Notes: generated from the letters alone by a model not told the origin. 64,000 nt of DNA from DASRSS01 sp963799045 (GCA_963799045.1 CAWCVN010000004.1:62001-126000); one strand, 5' to 3'. Counted from the stretch's first letter, positions 43,897 to 53,482 are shown. A program made the numbers and translations.

Positions 43897-44946
43897 TCAG
43901 TGACCGGCGGCCTTTGTCGCCACGCATTGGAGTATGTCTGCCGGGACGGAGTTGGTGATGTGGTTCGCGCCGATTGTCATGACGTAGTCGACGTGGCCCT
44001 GCTCGAGCAAGGTCTCCTGCAGCAGCTGGGAGGTGTGCGGGTCGAAGTACAGCGACTCGCTCACACCGGGGCTGTTCTGGACCGTTGCCCCCGGCCCATC
44101 AGAGGACATCCTGTCGAAGGCGAAGGTGAGTTCGACGGCCGATCGTCCTGCTGCGTCACGTACGCCGGTGTTGACCGTGACGTGACGGGTGTCGAGAGCA
44201 AGCACGCGGATCGCAGCGGCGCGCAGCGCGCGCGGGCTCATAACATTGGACAGCAGGTCAACTGCGGCACCGAAGACTAGTTGACTGTTGGGGGCGCCTC
44301 CGCGGACATGACTGCTGAGGTAGTCGCGAAGTACGACTGGGTCGGTGGAAAGCCCCGCCAGAAAAGCCTGCGGTTCGTCGTCGAACCGAGGGTATTGCTG
44401 GTTGTGGCCGATGTAGCTGCCGCTGTCACCCGGCGCGGCGTACGGCAAGTAGTAACAGCCGACCGGCGTGCGTCCCACGGTTGCGCTGATCACCTGTTCC
44501 CAGACGTCGCCGTTGGGTGCCTGCCACTTCCGGTAGCGGATCGAATCGGGTTCGCCGCCGAACTGGGCTGCGCTCATCTCGGCATAGGCGAACTGATGCG
44601 GCCCGACGGCTGGTCCGGCGTGGCCGACGATGAGATTGGCCAGATGGTGCAGCGTCGCTGCAGCCGCGGCGTCGGGCGCCCCCGGCGCTCCCGCCGGCAA
44701 CGCCACCTCTATCAATAGCGCGGCTGCGGCTGCCGCACCGACGACGGCGCTGACCGCTCGCCAACGGCGGCGTCGGGCGGGCGCCGGATGCACACGCCGG
44801 AGCCGACCGCCGCGGGACTTCGCTGGACCAGAAGTGGCGGTGATCGTTTCCAGGAGTCGCGTTCGTTCGTCCGCAGTCATGGTGTCCGCGAGCAGGTGTC
44901 GTAGATCTGGTCGCGCGTGGGCGAGCTGGTCGAGTTCGGTCGTCAT
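43897..44946 (-). CDS. CU044_5270-type membrane protein, probable anti-sigma partner
   Basis: 349 residues. A short cytoplasmic head (TTELDQLAHARPDLRHLLAD) with basic HPAPARRRRW, one transmembrane helix (AVVGAAAAAALLIEVALPAG) and a large extracellular domain (YAEMSAAQFGGEPDSIRYRK; EVTLEQGHVDY-like LLEQGHVDYVMTIG) match the CU044_5270 family of actinobacteria. It overlaps the ECF sigma gene by 4 bases, as anti-sigma or signalling partners do. No zinc anti-sigma motif is seen. Confidence 0.8.
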   Translation of the reverse strand: MTTELDQLAHARPDLRHLLADTMTADERTRLLETITATSGPAKSRGGRLRRVHPAPARRRRWRAVSAVVGAAAAAALLIEVALPAGAPGAPDAAAAATLHHLANLIVGHAGPAVGPHQFAYAEMSAAQFGGEPDSIRYRKWQAPNGDVWEQVISATVGRTPVGCYYLPYAAPGDSGSYIGHNQQYPRFDDEPQAFLAGLSTDPVVLRDYLSSHVRGGAPNSQLVFGAAVDLLSNVMSPRALRAAAIRVLALDTRHVTVNTGVRDAAGRSAVELTFAFDRMSSDGPGATVQNSPGVSESLYFDPHTSQLLQETLLEQGHVDYVMTIGANHITNSVPADILQCVATKAAGH

Positions 44947-45503
44947 GAGATCTCCCCGGCGGCGAGCGCCGCTTCGGTCGAGTAGAGGGGGTCGACGAAG
45001 ATGTCCGGCGCTGGCTCTTGGGCGTCGAGGGCTGCGCGCAGTCGCCGTCGGGCCCGGTGAAGGCGAACGGCGAACAGGGCGGTGCTGCACCCGAGCACCT
45101 GTGCGGCCTCGGCGTGTGAGAGTCCGTCCCACGCGAGCAGGCGCAGGATCTCCTGATCGCTTGGGCGCAGCCGGGTGAGAGCGGCGCGCACCGATGCGGT
45201 TTCGACGACTCCCTCGGCAGGGTCACCCGCCCCAGACGGGACCGTGATCGCCAAGGAGGCAGCCAGTGCGTCACGGCGACCGGCAGCGCGGTAATGGTCG
45301 GCGATCTTGTGTCGCGCGACGGTAATCAGCCAGGGCCGTGGCTCGGCCGGCAGGGAGTCCATGCTTCGCCAGGCAGCCAAGAACGTCTCGGCTGCGACGT
45401 CTTTGGCCGTCTCGGGCTCGGCCCGGGATAGCGCGAACCGCAGCACGACGTCAAAGTGCTGCTCGAAGACGGCTTCGAACCGCGCGCGCGCCTGCTCACT
45501 CAT
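44943..45503 (-). CDS. ECF-type RNA polymerase sigma factor
   Basis: 186 residues. Region 2: FEAVFEQHFDVVLRFALSRA, AAETFLAAWRSMDSLPA, PWLITVARHKIADHYR. Region 4: ALTRLRPSDQEILRLLAWDG, LSHAEAAQVLGCSTALFAVR, LHRARRRLRAAL. Complete ECF (sigma-70 family) factor that directs RNA polymerase to a stress or envelope regulon. Stop overlaps the start of the CU044_5270-type gene, forming a two-gene operon. Confidence 0.93.
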   Translation of the reverse strand: MSEQARARFEAVFEQHFDVVLRFALSRAEPETAKDVAAETFLAAWRSMDSLPAEPRPWLITVARHKIADHYRAAGRRDALAASLAITVPSGAGDPAEGVVETASVRAALTRLRPSDQEILRLLAWDGLSHAEAAQVLGCSTALFAVRLHRARRRLRAALDAQEPAPDIFVDPLYSTEAALAAGEIS

Positions 45504-46128
45504 CCGACCGCCCCTTCCGGCTTCTCACTGAGGAAGTCGTCGATGGCGGCCGTTGATTACAGCGTGCGGTCGTCGCGTCTGCGTGGCCCGCGCCTTTTGG
45601 CACCCGCGACGTGCGTGCCTGCGCCGACCCAGATGGTCGCGGTAACACCGTCGCTGAACGGTGCACAGTCACGGACCAGCATTGGCGAAGTGCGACGGTG
45701 GTGCAGGACGACGCTGCCGCCGCGAGTTGCAGCACCGTCACAGATCAGCATTGTTCGTCAGCCACCGGCCTGAACCCGGCAGCGACTCGCAGGCCAACTC
45801 CGGACACTGCAACCTTCAGCCGGACCGGGCCCTTGCCAATCCTGCCTACCTGTCGTCTCCCATCCGCTCCTCTCCCACCACGCTTCTTGCACCTGTCGGT
45901 GGACCTGACGAATCGCGTCAGATGCGATTCCGTCACTCGTGTTGTCGCGGCGGCTAAAGGCCGTAATGCCCAGTGATTCTGGGGTATTTCCTCGGACCTG
46001 GGTCAGGGCTTGAATGGCCCTCCGCTGGGGGCTGTTTCGATGTTGCTGAGGCTAGCAGGGGCATCTGCGGGCGCTCGCACCAGTTGCGATAATCTCGCAT
46101 CAGATGCGGGCAGTGGGAGGGGTGCTGG
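45504..46128. other. No supported gene; imperfect repeat pair; likely left flank of mobile element
   Basis: No frame here has convincing coding character. Two 22-bp pieces sharing 19 bases (core CAGCATTG) stand at 45663-45684 and 45732-45753. The segment lies directly upstream of the tyrosine recombinase and could contain the element's end or attachment site, but I could not find a matching copy elsewhere in the window. Confidence 0.4.
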
Positions 46129-47271
46129 GTGGTGGTTGTGCGGGTGCCGGCGGGCGCTGCGGAGCTGGTGCTCGTGGACGGTGTCGCGCTGCTGCACCCG
46201 GATGAGCAGGTGTTCGAGGCGATGTTGCAGGGGTGGCGCAAGCAGGGGCTCGCGCGCAATCTCGCTCCGGTGACGGTGCAGGCACGGGAGCGTCAGGTGC
46301 GGGCGTTCCAGACGCACTCCGGCGCGTTTCCGTGGCAGTGGATGCCGCAGCAGGCCGATGATTGGTTCGCAGATTTGCGGGCGGTGCGGCACTGCACGCG
46401 CTCGACGGTGCGTGGCTATCAGGTCGCGGTACGCGGGTTCTGCGCGTTCGTGACTGACCCGGCGTATGGCTGGGCGGAGGTGTGCGTGCAGCGTTTCGGC
46501 ACGCATCCGGTGCAGATCATCACCGAGGTCAACGCCGCGCAGCATGTCGCTGATGTGGAGTCCGAACCGCGCAAACGGCCGTTCACCCGGCGGGAGTTGC
46601 AGGATCTGTTCGACTACGCCGATGAGCAGGTCGAGCACAAGCGGGCGAGCGGTAAGAAGGGCTGGCTGGCGGCGTTTCGGGACGCGACGATCTTGAAGAC
46701 GGCGTACGCGTTCGGGTTGCGGCGCACCGAGACGGCGATGCTGGATGTGTCCGATTTCGGGCGTAACCCCGAGGCGCCGGAGTTCGGTGAGTTCGGGGTG
46801 GTGCACGTGCGGCACGGCAAGGCCAAACGGGCCTCGCCACCGAAGCGGCGCAGCGTGCTGACGGTCTGGCCGTGGTCGGTGGAGATCTTGGAGCAGTGGT
46901 TTGCTGAGGCACGCCCGTTGATGCTCGCCGATGAACGCAACCCGGCGGCCTGGCCCTCGGAGCGGGCGGACCGGGTCGGGGTTGCGTTGCTCGATCACCG
47001 GATGGCCGCCTACCGCGAGGCGCTCGGGCTGGATCGGGTGCTGGATTTCCATTCGCTGCGCCGCTCCTACGTGACCCATCTGATCGAGGACGGTTGGGAC
47101 GCCCGGTTCGTGCAGGACCAGGTCGGGCACGAACACGCCTCGACCACGTCGATCTATACCGGCGTGTCCTCGGACTTCCGGGTCCGCACGCTACGACGCG
47201 CGCTGGATCAGATCGTGGCCGACGCGATCGGCGAGCACAGCCCGATGGAGGAAGGAGATGGAGCCGGATGA
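46129..47271 (+). CDS. Tyrosine recombinase / site-specific integrase
   Basis: 380 residues. N-terminal SAM-like DNA-binding domain (TVQARERQVRAFQTHSG; ADDWFADLRAVRHCTRSTVR), then the catalytic domain with the Arg in AYAFGLRRTETAML, a basic Lys in VRHGKAKRASPPKRR, H-x-x-R in DFHSLRRSYVTHL, His and Tyr in VGHEHASTTSIYTGV. All catalytic residues are present. Should cut and rejoin DNA at the attachment sites of the element. GTG 46129; ATG of the next gene overlaps its stop. Confidence 0.9.
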   Translation: MVVVRVPAGAAELVLVDGVALLHPDEQVFEAMLQGWRKQGLARNLAPVTVQARERQVRAFQTHSGAFPWQWMPQQADDWFADLRAVRHCTRSTVRGYQVAVRGFCAFVTDPAYGWAEVCVQRFGTHPVQIITEVNAAQHVADVESEPRKRPFTRRELQDLFDYADEQVEHKRASGKKGWLAAFRDATILKTAYAFGLRRTETAMLDVSDFGRNPEAPEFGEFGVVHVRHGKAKRASPPKRRSVLTVWPWSVEILEQWFAEARPLMLADERNPAAWPSERADRVGVALLDHRMAAYREALGLDRVLDFHSLRRSYVTHLIEDGWDARFVQDQVGHEHASTTSIYTGVSSDFRVRTLRRALDQIVADAIGEHSPMEEGDGAG

Positions 47272-47612
47272 GACGGCAGAAGCGGAAGGTGTCCTACCGG
47301 TGGCGGCTGCGGGAGGTCATGGCCGAGCACAGGCTTTATCAGACCACCGAGCTGGTTCCGCTGCTGGCCGAACGGGGCATCGCGTTGTCGGCCTCCCAGG
47401 TGCACCGGCTGGTCACGGCCACCCCGGAGCGGCTTTCGCTGTCCGTGCTCGCGGCGCTGTGTGACATCTTCCAAACCACCCCGGACGAGCTGATCGTCAC
47501 CGACGCGGTGAACGTGGGCGTGCGCAAGCTCGCCGCCGGTGATCGGCCCGCGCCGGTCGCCGACCCGTCGACGCTGCGCCCGAAACCGGCGCGCGTGCTG
47601 CCCAAACAGTGA
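47268..47612 (+). CDS. Small XRE-like HTH protein
   Basis: 114 residues. RWRLREVMAEHRLYQTTELV and GIALSASQVHRLVTATPERL, SVLAALCDIFQTTPDELI form a Cro/XRE-type helix-turn-helix; the C-terminus is unstructured and basic. ATG 47268 with GGAGGAAGGAG upstream overlaps the recombinase stop, and its own stop overlaps the next start (GTGA), so the three genes are translated as a coupled unit. It may regulate the element or serve as recombination directionality factor. Confidence 0.85.
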   Translation: MRRQKRKVSYRWRLREVMAEHRLYQTTELVPLLAERGIALSASQVHRLVTATPERLSLSVLAALCDIFQTTPDELIVTDAVNVGVRKLAAGDRPAPVADPSTLRPKPARVLPKQ

Positions 47613-49144
47613 CCGCCGCCGGCCGGCGGCAGCGTCCTGCCGTTGGCCGGTGCGCACGCTGCGCGCGGCCGATCCGCACCCGCGAGACCGGCCCGATTCC
47701 CGGCTCTATAGCGGCGGTCAGGCAGTGGCCCGACGGGCCGGTGTGTTCCGGCTGCGTAGCCAAGGCGGTCGAGACGTTCGGCGTCTGCGACCGGTGCGGC
47801 ATCGACCGCATGCTGCCCGGACGCGGACCGGACGGGCAGCGCTGGTGCACCGAGTGCGCCGGCGGACTGGGGAACTTCACCTGCACCCGCTGCGGCAGGG
47901 AGGGCTGGATCGAACAACGCGGCGTCTGCGGCTGGTGCGTCCTGCACGGCCGTGTCAGCGAACTACTCGATGACGGCACCGGACGGATCCGGCCCGAACT
48001 GCAACCCCTGGCCGACCTGATCTGCAGCATGGACCGGCCACGCTCAGGTATCCGCTGGCTGTCCCGCCCCGAACCGCAAGGGATACTCCGCGCTTTGGCC
48101 CGCGGGCAGGTTCGGCTTACCCACGAAGGCGTTCACACGCTGCCACCGGTGAAGTCGAGCATCTACGTCCGTGACCTCATGGTCGCCTGCGGCATCCTGG
48201 CACCCGTCGACCGCTTCTTGTTCCTGTTCGAGCAGTGGTGGCCCGAATGGCTGGCCACCATCGCCGACGACGACCATCGCACCACGCTGCGCCACTTCAT
48301 CACCTGGCACATCCTGCGGACCCTGCGCGAGGCCGCAGCACGCGGGCCGCTGCGCTACACCGCACCACAAAACGCCCGCCGCCATCTGCGCAAAGCGGCG
48401 TGGTTCCTGGACCACCTGGCCGGCCGCGGACGCACCCTGAACGCCTGCACCCAAGCCGACATCGACCACGTCTACGCCAGCGAGAACCATTCCGTGCGCG
48501 AGGACCTGCGCCCGTTCCTGCGCTGGGCGACGACCACGCGCCGGATGCCGAAACTGCACATCCCGCCTACCAGACAGCAGCCCACCACGCTGATCACCCA
48601 GCAGCAGCGCATCGAGCTGATCCGCCGGGTCCACACCGACCCGCAGATGGAACTCGCCGACCGCGTGCTCGCACTTCTCGTCCTCGTCTACGCCCAGCCG
48701 CTCGCCCGGATCCAGCAGCTGACCACCGAGGACATCCACACCGCACACGACGGCCGACTCCTGATCCGGCTCGGCGACCCGCCCTCACCAATCCCGGCCC
48801 CGTTCGACCGGATCGTGCAGCAACACATCGACCAACGGGCGAACCAGATGACAGCCACGAACGCAGACTCTCGCTGGCTGTTCCCGGGCCGGCGCGCCGG
48901 ACAGCCCCTACACATCACCTCCATGCGACTGCGGCTCAGCAACCTCGACATCCCGAACCTCAGCAACCGCAGCCGCGCGATCCGCGAACTACTCCGCCAA
49001 GCCCCACCGATCATCGTCGCCGGAATGCTCGGCTACAGCGCGACCGGCGCCGAGAAGATCGCCACCGAATACGGGTCCACCTGGCAGCGCTACCCCCAGA
49101 CCGCCACCTCCCAACCCCGCCGACCGCCAACGCTCGGCCGCTGA
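47609..49144 (+). CDS. Zinc-ribbon protein with recombinase-like C-terminal domain
   Basis: 511 residues. The first about 115 residues contain six CxxC pairs (CARC, CSGC, CDRC, CTEC, CTRC, CGWC), enough for three zinc ribbons. From about residue 200 to the end the layout is that of a tyrosine recombinase: core-binding segment (FLDHLAGRGRTLNACTQADI), Arg in YAQPLARIQQLTTEDI, then SRWLFPGRRAG, RSRAIRELLRQAPPIIVAG, and MLGYSATGAEKIATEYGSTW. H-x-x-R is replaced by a variant and the usual LGH His by Tyr, so catalysis is doubtful. Probably a partner or architectural subunit of the upstream recombinase. Confidence 0.75.
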   Translation: MTAAGRRQRPAVGRCARCARPIRTRETGPIPGSIAAVRQWPDGPVCSGCVAKAVETFGVCDRCGIDRMLPGRGPDGQRWCTECAGGLGNFTCTRCGREGWIEQRGVCGWCVLHGRVSELLDDGTGRIRPELQPLADLICSMDRPRSGIRWLSRPEPQGILRALARGQVRLTHEGVHTLPPVKSSIYVRDLMVACGILAPVDRFLFLFEQWWPEWLATIADDDHRTTLRHFITWHILRTLREAAARGPLRYTAPQNARRHLRKAAWFLDHLAGRGRTLNACTQADIDHVYASENHSVREDLRPFLRWATTTRRMPKLHIPPTRQQPTTLITQQQRIELIRRVHTDPQMELADRVLALLVLVYAQPLARIQQLTTEDIHTAHDGRLLIRLGDPPSPIPAPFDRIVQQHIDQRANQMTATNADSRWLFPGRRAGQPLHITSMRLRLSNLDIPNLSNRSRAIRELLRQAPPIIVAGMLGYSATGAEKIATEYGSTWQRYPQTATSQPRRPPTLGR

Positions 49145-49204
49145 ACTCATCACCCGAGTTCACGTCAGAGCGCCAGTCTTTCCCCGACGCGGGCTGCGTT
49201 GGGC

Positions 49205-52066
49205 GTGACGGTGTCGATCCGGCGGATGAGCCTGGGGGCGGGGTTCGAGTACTTGATGCGCTCGGTCGCGCGGGGTGATGGCGGTGTGCCTGGGTCCTCG
49301 CCGTTGACGCGCTATTACCTGGAATCGGGCACCCCTGCCGGGGTGTGGTTGGGCCGCGGCTTGGCCGGCCTGGCCGACGGTGACGGCGTCGAGGCCGGCT
49401 CCATCGTGTCCGAAGAGGGGCTGTGGCGGCTGCTGGGGATGCTGGCCGATCCGGTCACCGGTATCCCCCTCGGCCGCGCGCCACAGCACTCGCGGGTGGG
49501 GGCGCCGTCGCGGGCGGTGGCCGGGTTCGATCTGACGTTCAGTGTCCCGAAGTCGGTGTCGGTGTTGTGGGCGCTGGCCGATGCGCCCACCCAGCAGGTG
49601 ATCCACCAGGCGCACAGGGACGCGATCGCACTGGCGCTGGCCTGGGCGGAGGACAACGTCGTGTTCACCCGCACCGGCGCCGGCGGACGCGTGCAGGAGC
49701 GGGTCCGGGGGTTGGTGTGTGCGGCGTTCGATCATTGGGACTCGCGCAGCGGCGACCCGCATCTACATACGCATGTCGTGGTCGCCAACCGGGTGCAGAC
49801 CGATGACGGGGTGTGGCGCACCCTCGACGGCGCGGCCCTGTTCCGGTACACCGTGGCGCTGTCGGAGCTGCACGAAGGACTGGTCCACGACCTACTCACC
49901 GAACGCCTCGGCGTGACGTGGTCGGCTCGTGCGCGGGCGCATTCGGTCGTTCCGCGCTGGGACCTCGACGGCATCCCGACCGCGCTGATGGAGGCGTTCT
50001 CGACCCGGTCGGCCGCGATCGCCGCGGACACCGAGCAGCTCGTCGCCGAGTTCGTCGCGGCGCACGGTCGGCATCCGTCCGGGGTGGAGGTCCTCAAGCT
50101 GCGGCAGCGGGCCACGCTGGCGACCCGCCCGGACAAGCAGCAGGCGCCGCTCGCGCAACGCATGCTGCAGTGGCGCCGGCAGGCAGGCGACCTCGTCGAT
50201 ATCCCGGTGGACCAGCTCGTCGCGGCCGTCCTGCACCGCGGCGCGCCGCCCGCTTCGGACACCGGTGTGCAGGCGGCGGAGATCGACGCCGTGGCGCGGT
50301 CGGTGCTGGCCGCGGCCGGCGGCAAGAAGGCGGTGTTCACCGAGGCGAACGTGCTCGCCGAAACCCACCGCCAACTCCACGGCCACACCTTCCGCTCCGC
50401 ACGGGATCGGCTCGTCACGGCGCAGTTGGTCACCGCGGCCGCGCTCGACCACGCCCTGCTCCTGGACGACCCGACCGCGGCGCGGCTGCTGCACCGCGGC
50501 ACCGCCCGCTACACCACGCCCGAGATCCTCGACGCCGAAACCCGCCTGCTCAACACCGCCCGCACCCTCGACGCACCCACCCTCGACCCCGCCACCCTCG
50601 ACCCCGCCACCATCGCAGCCGCGGCCGGCACACTCGGCGCGGACCAAGCCGCCGCGATCACCGCCATCGCATGCTCCGGCCGCAGCCTCGACCTGCTCAT
50701 CGGCCCCGCCGGCAGCGGCAAAACCACCACTCTCGCCGCGTTGAAGAGCGCGTGGGAACAGACCTACGGGCCAGGCAGCGTCACCGGCCTCGCCCCCTCC
50801 GCCGCAGCGGCCCAGGTCCTCGCCGACGAACTCGGCATCGCCGCGGAGAACACGGCCAAGTGGCTCACCGAACACGACCGCAACCCCGAACGACACACCC
50901 GCATCGCGCAGCTCACGGGCGAGCGGGCGGCCTGTCGCAGCAGCGGCAGCGTCCTGGCCCGGCGCCTCACCGCCACCCTGCTCACCGTCCAACGCGACCA
51001 CGACCACTGGACAGTGCGGCCTGGCCAGCTGCTGATCATCGACGAAGCCAGCCTGGCCGGCACGATCACCCTGGACCGAATCACCACCGCCGCGCACACC
51101 GCCGGAGCGAAGATCCTGCTCGTCGGCGACCCCGCCCAACTCGGCGCCATCGACGCCGGCGGCGCCTTCACCATGCTCGCCGTCGACCGGCCCGACACCC
51201 CCACCCTGAGCACCGTCCACCGCTTCCATGAGCCCTGGGAAGCGCAAGCCTCCCTGGAGCTGCGCGCCGGCGACCCTGCCGCCATCGACAACTACCTCGA
51301 GCATGAGCGCATCACCAGCGGCGACCGGGGCCAGATGCTGCACGCACTGTTCGACCACTGGGCCGTCGACACCGACGCCGGGCTGACCAGCGCCATGATC
51401 GCCCCCGACGACGACACCGTCCGCCAGCTCAACGCCCTCGCCCAAGCCCACCACCGCGACACCGGACGCGCTGCAGCCGCGACCGTGCCGCTCGCTGACG
51501 GGCACGTCGCCGGCGTCGGCGACCGCATCCTCACCCGCCGCAACGACCGCCGCCTACGCACCAGCAGCGGCGGTTGGGTCAAGAACGGCGACACCTGGAC
51601 CATCACCGACACCCACCCCGACGGCTCGCTGACCGTGACGCGAGACAACGGCGTCGCCACGACACTTCAGCTGCCCGCCGACTACGTCGCCGAGCACGTC
51701 GAACTCGGCTACGCGACCACCATCCACCGCGCCCAAGGCAGCACCGTCGACACCGCCCACGCCCTCATCGACCACCGCGCCACCCGCGAAGCCCTATACG
51801 TCGCCGCCACCCGCGCACGCGACCGCAACGACCTCTACATCGACACCGCCGGCGATCACGAAGCCGACATCCCCCACCGTGACAGCGAATCATCGGTAGC
51901 TGAGGTCCTACGAGCCGTGCTCGTACGAACCGCCGACACCTCAGCGCACGCCGCGGCCAAACAGACCGAGCCAAGCGCCACGCCAGCTACGGCTCAGGCC
52001 GTCGCAGCAGGCCGTCGGTGGGCATCATCTGATCTCGACCCGACGCTTCCGACTCTGCACGCCTAA
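49205..52066 (+). CDS. MobF-family (TrwC/TraA-like) conjugative relaxase-helicase
   Basis: 953 residues from GTG 49205 (TTG 49199 possible). Relaxase domain: catalytic Tyr pair in LTRYYLES, FDLTFSVPKSVSVLWAL, and the metal-binding three-His motif in GDPHLHTHVVV. Helicase domain (RecD2-like): Walker A LIGPAGSGKTTTLAAL, Walker B LLIIDEASLAGTI, VGDPAQLGAIDAGGAF, and motifs GYATTIHRAQGSTVD and YVAATRARDRNDLYI. Nicks the transfer origin and unwinds the strand for conjugation. No type IV secretion genes are in the window, so the element is mobilisable rather than visibly self-transmissible. The IS256 element begins 18 bases after the stop. Confidence 0.93.
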   Translation: MTVSIRRMSLGAGFEYLMRSVARGDGGVPGSSPLTRYYLESGTPAGVWLGRGLAGLADGDGVEAGSIVSEEGLWRLLGMLADPVTGIPLGRAPQHSRVGAPSRAVAGFDLTFSVPKSVSVLWALADAPTQQVIHQAHRDAIALALAWAEDNVVFTRTGAGGRVQERVRGLVCAAFDHWDSRSGDPHLHTHVVVANRVQTDDGVWRTLDGAALFRYTVALSELHEGLVHDLLTERLGVTWSARARAHSVVPRWDLDGIPTALMEAFSTRSAAIAADTEQLVAEFVAAHGRHPSGVEVLKLRQRATLATRPDKQQAPLAQRMLQWRRQAGDLVDIPVDQLVAAVLHRGAPPASDTGVQAAEIDAVARSVLAAAGGKKAVFTEANVLAETHRQLHGHTFRSARDRLVTAQLVTAAALDHALLLDDPTAARLLHRGTARYTTPEILDAETRLLNTARTLDAPTLDPATLDPATIAAAAGTLGADQAAAITAIACSGRSLDLLIGPAGSGKTTTLAALKSAWEQTYGPGSVTGLAPSAAAAQVLADELGIAAENTAKWLTEHDRNPERHTRIAQLTGERAACRSSGSVLARRLTATLLTVQRDHDHWTVRPGQLLIIDEASLAGTITLDRITTAAHTAGAKILLVGDPAQLGAIDAGGAFTMLAVDRPDTPTLSTVHRFHEPWEAQASLELRAGDPAAIDNYLEHERITSGDRGQMLHALFDHWAVDTDAGLTSAMIAPDDDTVRQLNALAQAHHRDTGRAAAATVPLADGHVAGVGDRILTRRNDRRLRTSSGGWVKNGDTWTITDTHPDGSLTVTRDNGVATTLQLPADYVAEHVELGYATTIHRAQGSTVDTAHALIDHRATREALYVAATRARDRNDLYIDTAGDHEADIPHRDSESSVAEVLRAVLVRTADTSAHAAAKQTEPSATPATAQAVAAGRRWASSDLDPTLPTLHA

Positions 52067-52084
52067 CGCCGAATCTCGGGCATG

Positions 52085-53475
52085 GGACTGTCCGCCGAAC
52101 GGTGTTTCCGGCCTGACACGCCGGCCGGTGAGGCTGGCAGGAAGGCGCGGAGATGACCGCGACACTGCCCGATGTGGCGAAGAACAAGGAGCGGGCCGAG
52201 CAGTCGGCTGAGCAGCAGGTGGCGGCCGAGCTGGTCCGTCAGGCGAAGGAGAAGGGCCTGTCTCTGACCGGGCCGGACGGGCTGCTCAAGCAGCTCACCA
52301 AGACCGTGATCGAGACGGCGCTCAGCGAGGAGATGACCGAGCATCTCGGCTACGAGAAGCACGACCCGGCAGGCGCGGGGACGGGCAACATCCGTAACGG
52401 CACTCGGACCAAGACGGTGCTGACCGAGGCCGGCGGCGAGGTCGAGATCGACGTGCCGCGGGATCGGGCCGGCACGTTCACCCCGGTGATCGTCAAGAAG
52501 CGGCAGCGCCGCCTCGAGGGCGTCGACCAGGTCGTGCTGTCCCTCTACGCGAAGGGCCTGACCACCGGGGAGATCTCCGCGCACTTCGCCGAGATCTACG
52601 GGGCGTCGGTGTCGAAAGAGACGATCAGCCGGATCACCGACCGGGTGCTGGAGGAGATGAACGACTGGGCTACCCGCCCGCTCGATGAGGTCTACGCCGC
52701 GATCTTCGTGGACGCGATCGTCGTCAAGGTCCGTGACGGTCAGGTGGTCAACAGGCCGTTCTACGCGGCCATCGGCGTCACCCTGGACGGTGAACGCGAG
52801 ATCCTGGGCCTGTGGGCCGGACAAGGCGGCGAGGGCGCGAAGTTCTGGATGAGCGTGCTCACCGACCTGCGTAACCGAGGCGTGCGGGACGCGTTCTTCC
52901 TGGTCTGCGATGGGCTCAAGGGGCTGCCCGAAGTCGTCGCGAACGTGTGGCCCGAAACGATCGTGCAAACGTGCCTGGTGCACCTGTTGAGGAACACCTA
53001 CCGGCTGGCCTCCAAGCGGGACTGGGACGCGCTGAAAAAGCACGTGCGGCCGATCTATACCGCGGTCAACGCAGCCGCAGCCCGCGCGGCGTTCGACGAA
53101 CTGGCCGAGGTATGGGGGCAGCGCTACCCGGCCATCGTCCGGCTCTGGGACAACGCGTGGGACACCTTCATCCCGTTCCTCGACTACGACATCGAGATCC
53201 GCCGCGTGCTGGCCACGACCAACAGCATCGAGAGCCTGAACGCCCGGTACCGCCGCGCGGTCAAGGCTCGGGGCCACTTCCCCAACGACGCCGCGGCGCT
53301 CAAGTGCCTGTACTTGGTCACCCGCTCGCTGGACCCGACCGGACGTGGCAGGGCACGATGGACGATGCGGTGGAAGCCCGCGATCAACGCGTTCTCGATC
53401 ACCTTCGGCGACCGCTTCCCGGGAGCCGAGACCTACTAATGGGAACCGCCGGAAACACCGTTCACGCGATAGACC
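52085..53475 (+). mobile_element. IS256-family insertion sequence, complete
   Basis: 1391 bp with ends GGACTGTCCGCCGAACGG (left) and, read inward from the right, GGTCTATCGCGTGAACGG; both continue TGTTTCCGGC. Flanks CTCGGGCATG at 52075-52084 and 53476-53485 are identical, a 10-bp target duplication (the family usually makes 8-9 bp, so one or two bases may belong to the ends). One transposase gene. Intact ends and matching duplications point to a recent insertion. Confidence 0.9.
52153..53439 (+). CDS. IS256/Mutator-family transposase
   Basis: 428 residues, full length. LTGPDGLLKQLTKTVIETAL, MTEHLGYEKHDPAGAGTGNI, RNGTRTKTVLTEAGGEVEID, YAAIFVDAIVVKVRDG (first Asp of the DDE triad), LVCDGLKGLPEVVANVWPET (second Asp) and RVLATTNSIESLNARYRRAV (Glu). 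Moves the element by a copy-out mechanism. No frameshift. Confidence 0.96.
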   Translation: MTATLPDVAKNKERAEQSAEQQVAAELVRQAKEKGLSLTGPDGLLKQLTKTVIETALSEEMTEHLGYEKHDPAGAGTGNIRNGTRTKTVLTEAGGEVEIDVPRDRAGTFTPVIVKKRQRRLEGVDQVVLSLYAKGLTTGEISAHFAEIYGASVSKETISRITDRVLEEMNDWATRPLDEVYAAIFVDAIVVKVRDGQVVNRPFYAAIGVTLDGEREILGLWAGQGGEGAKFWMSVLTDLRNRGVRDAFFLVCDGLKGLPEVVANVWPETIVQTCLVHLLRNTYRLASKRDWDALKKHVRPIYTAVNAAAARAAFDELAEVWGQRYPAIVRLWDNAWDTFIPFLDYDIEIRRVLATTNSIESLNARYRRAVKARGHFPNDAAALKCLYLVTRSLDPTGRGRARWTMRWKPAINAFSITFGDRFPGAETY

Positions 53476-53482
53476 CTCGGGC

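Noticed and set aside
45557..45751. Small minus-strand frame (64 codons)
   Set aside because: It spans the imperfect 22-bp repeat pair, has no ribosome site and no recognisable product.
46003..47136. Minus-strand frame of 377 codons opposite the tyrosine recombinase
   Set aside because: Shadow frame caused by high GC; the plus strand carries all recombinase catalytic residues and coupled downstream genes.
49892..51505. Minus-strand frame of 537 codons opposite the relaxase
   Set aside because: Gly/Val/Ala-rich shadow; the plus strand has relaxase His motif and helicase Walker motifs.
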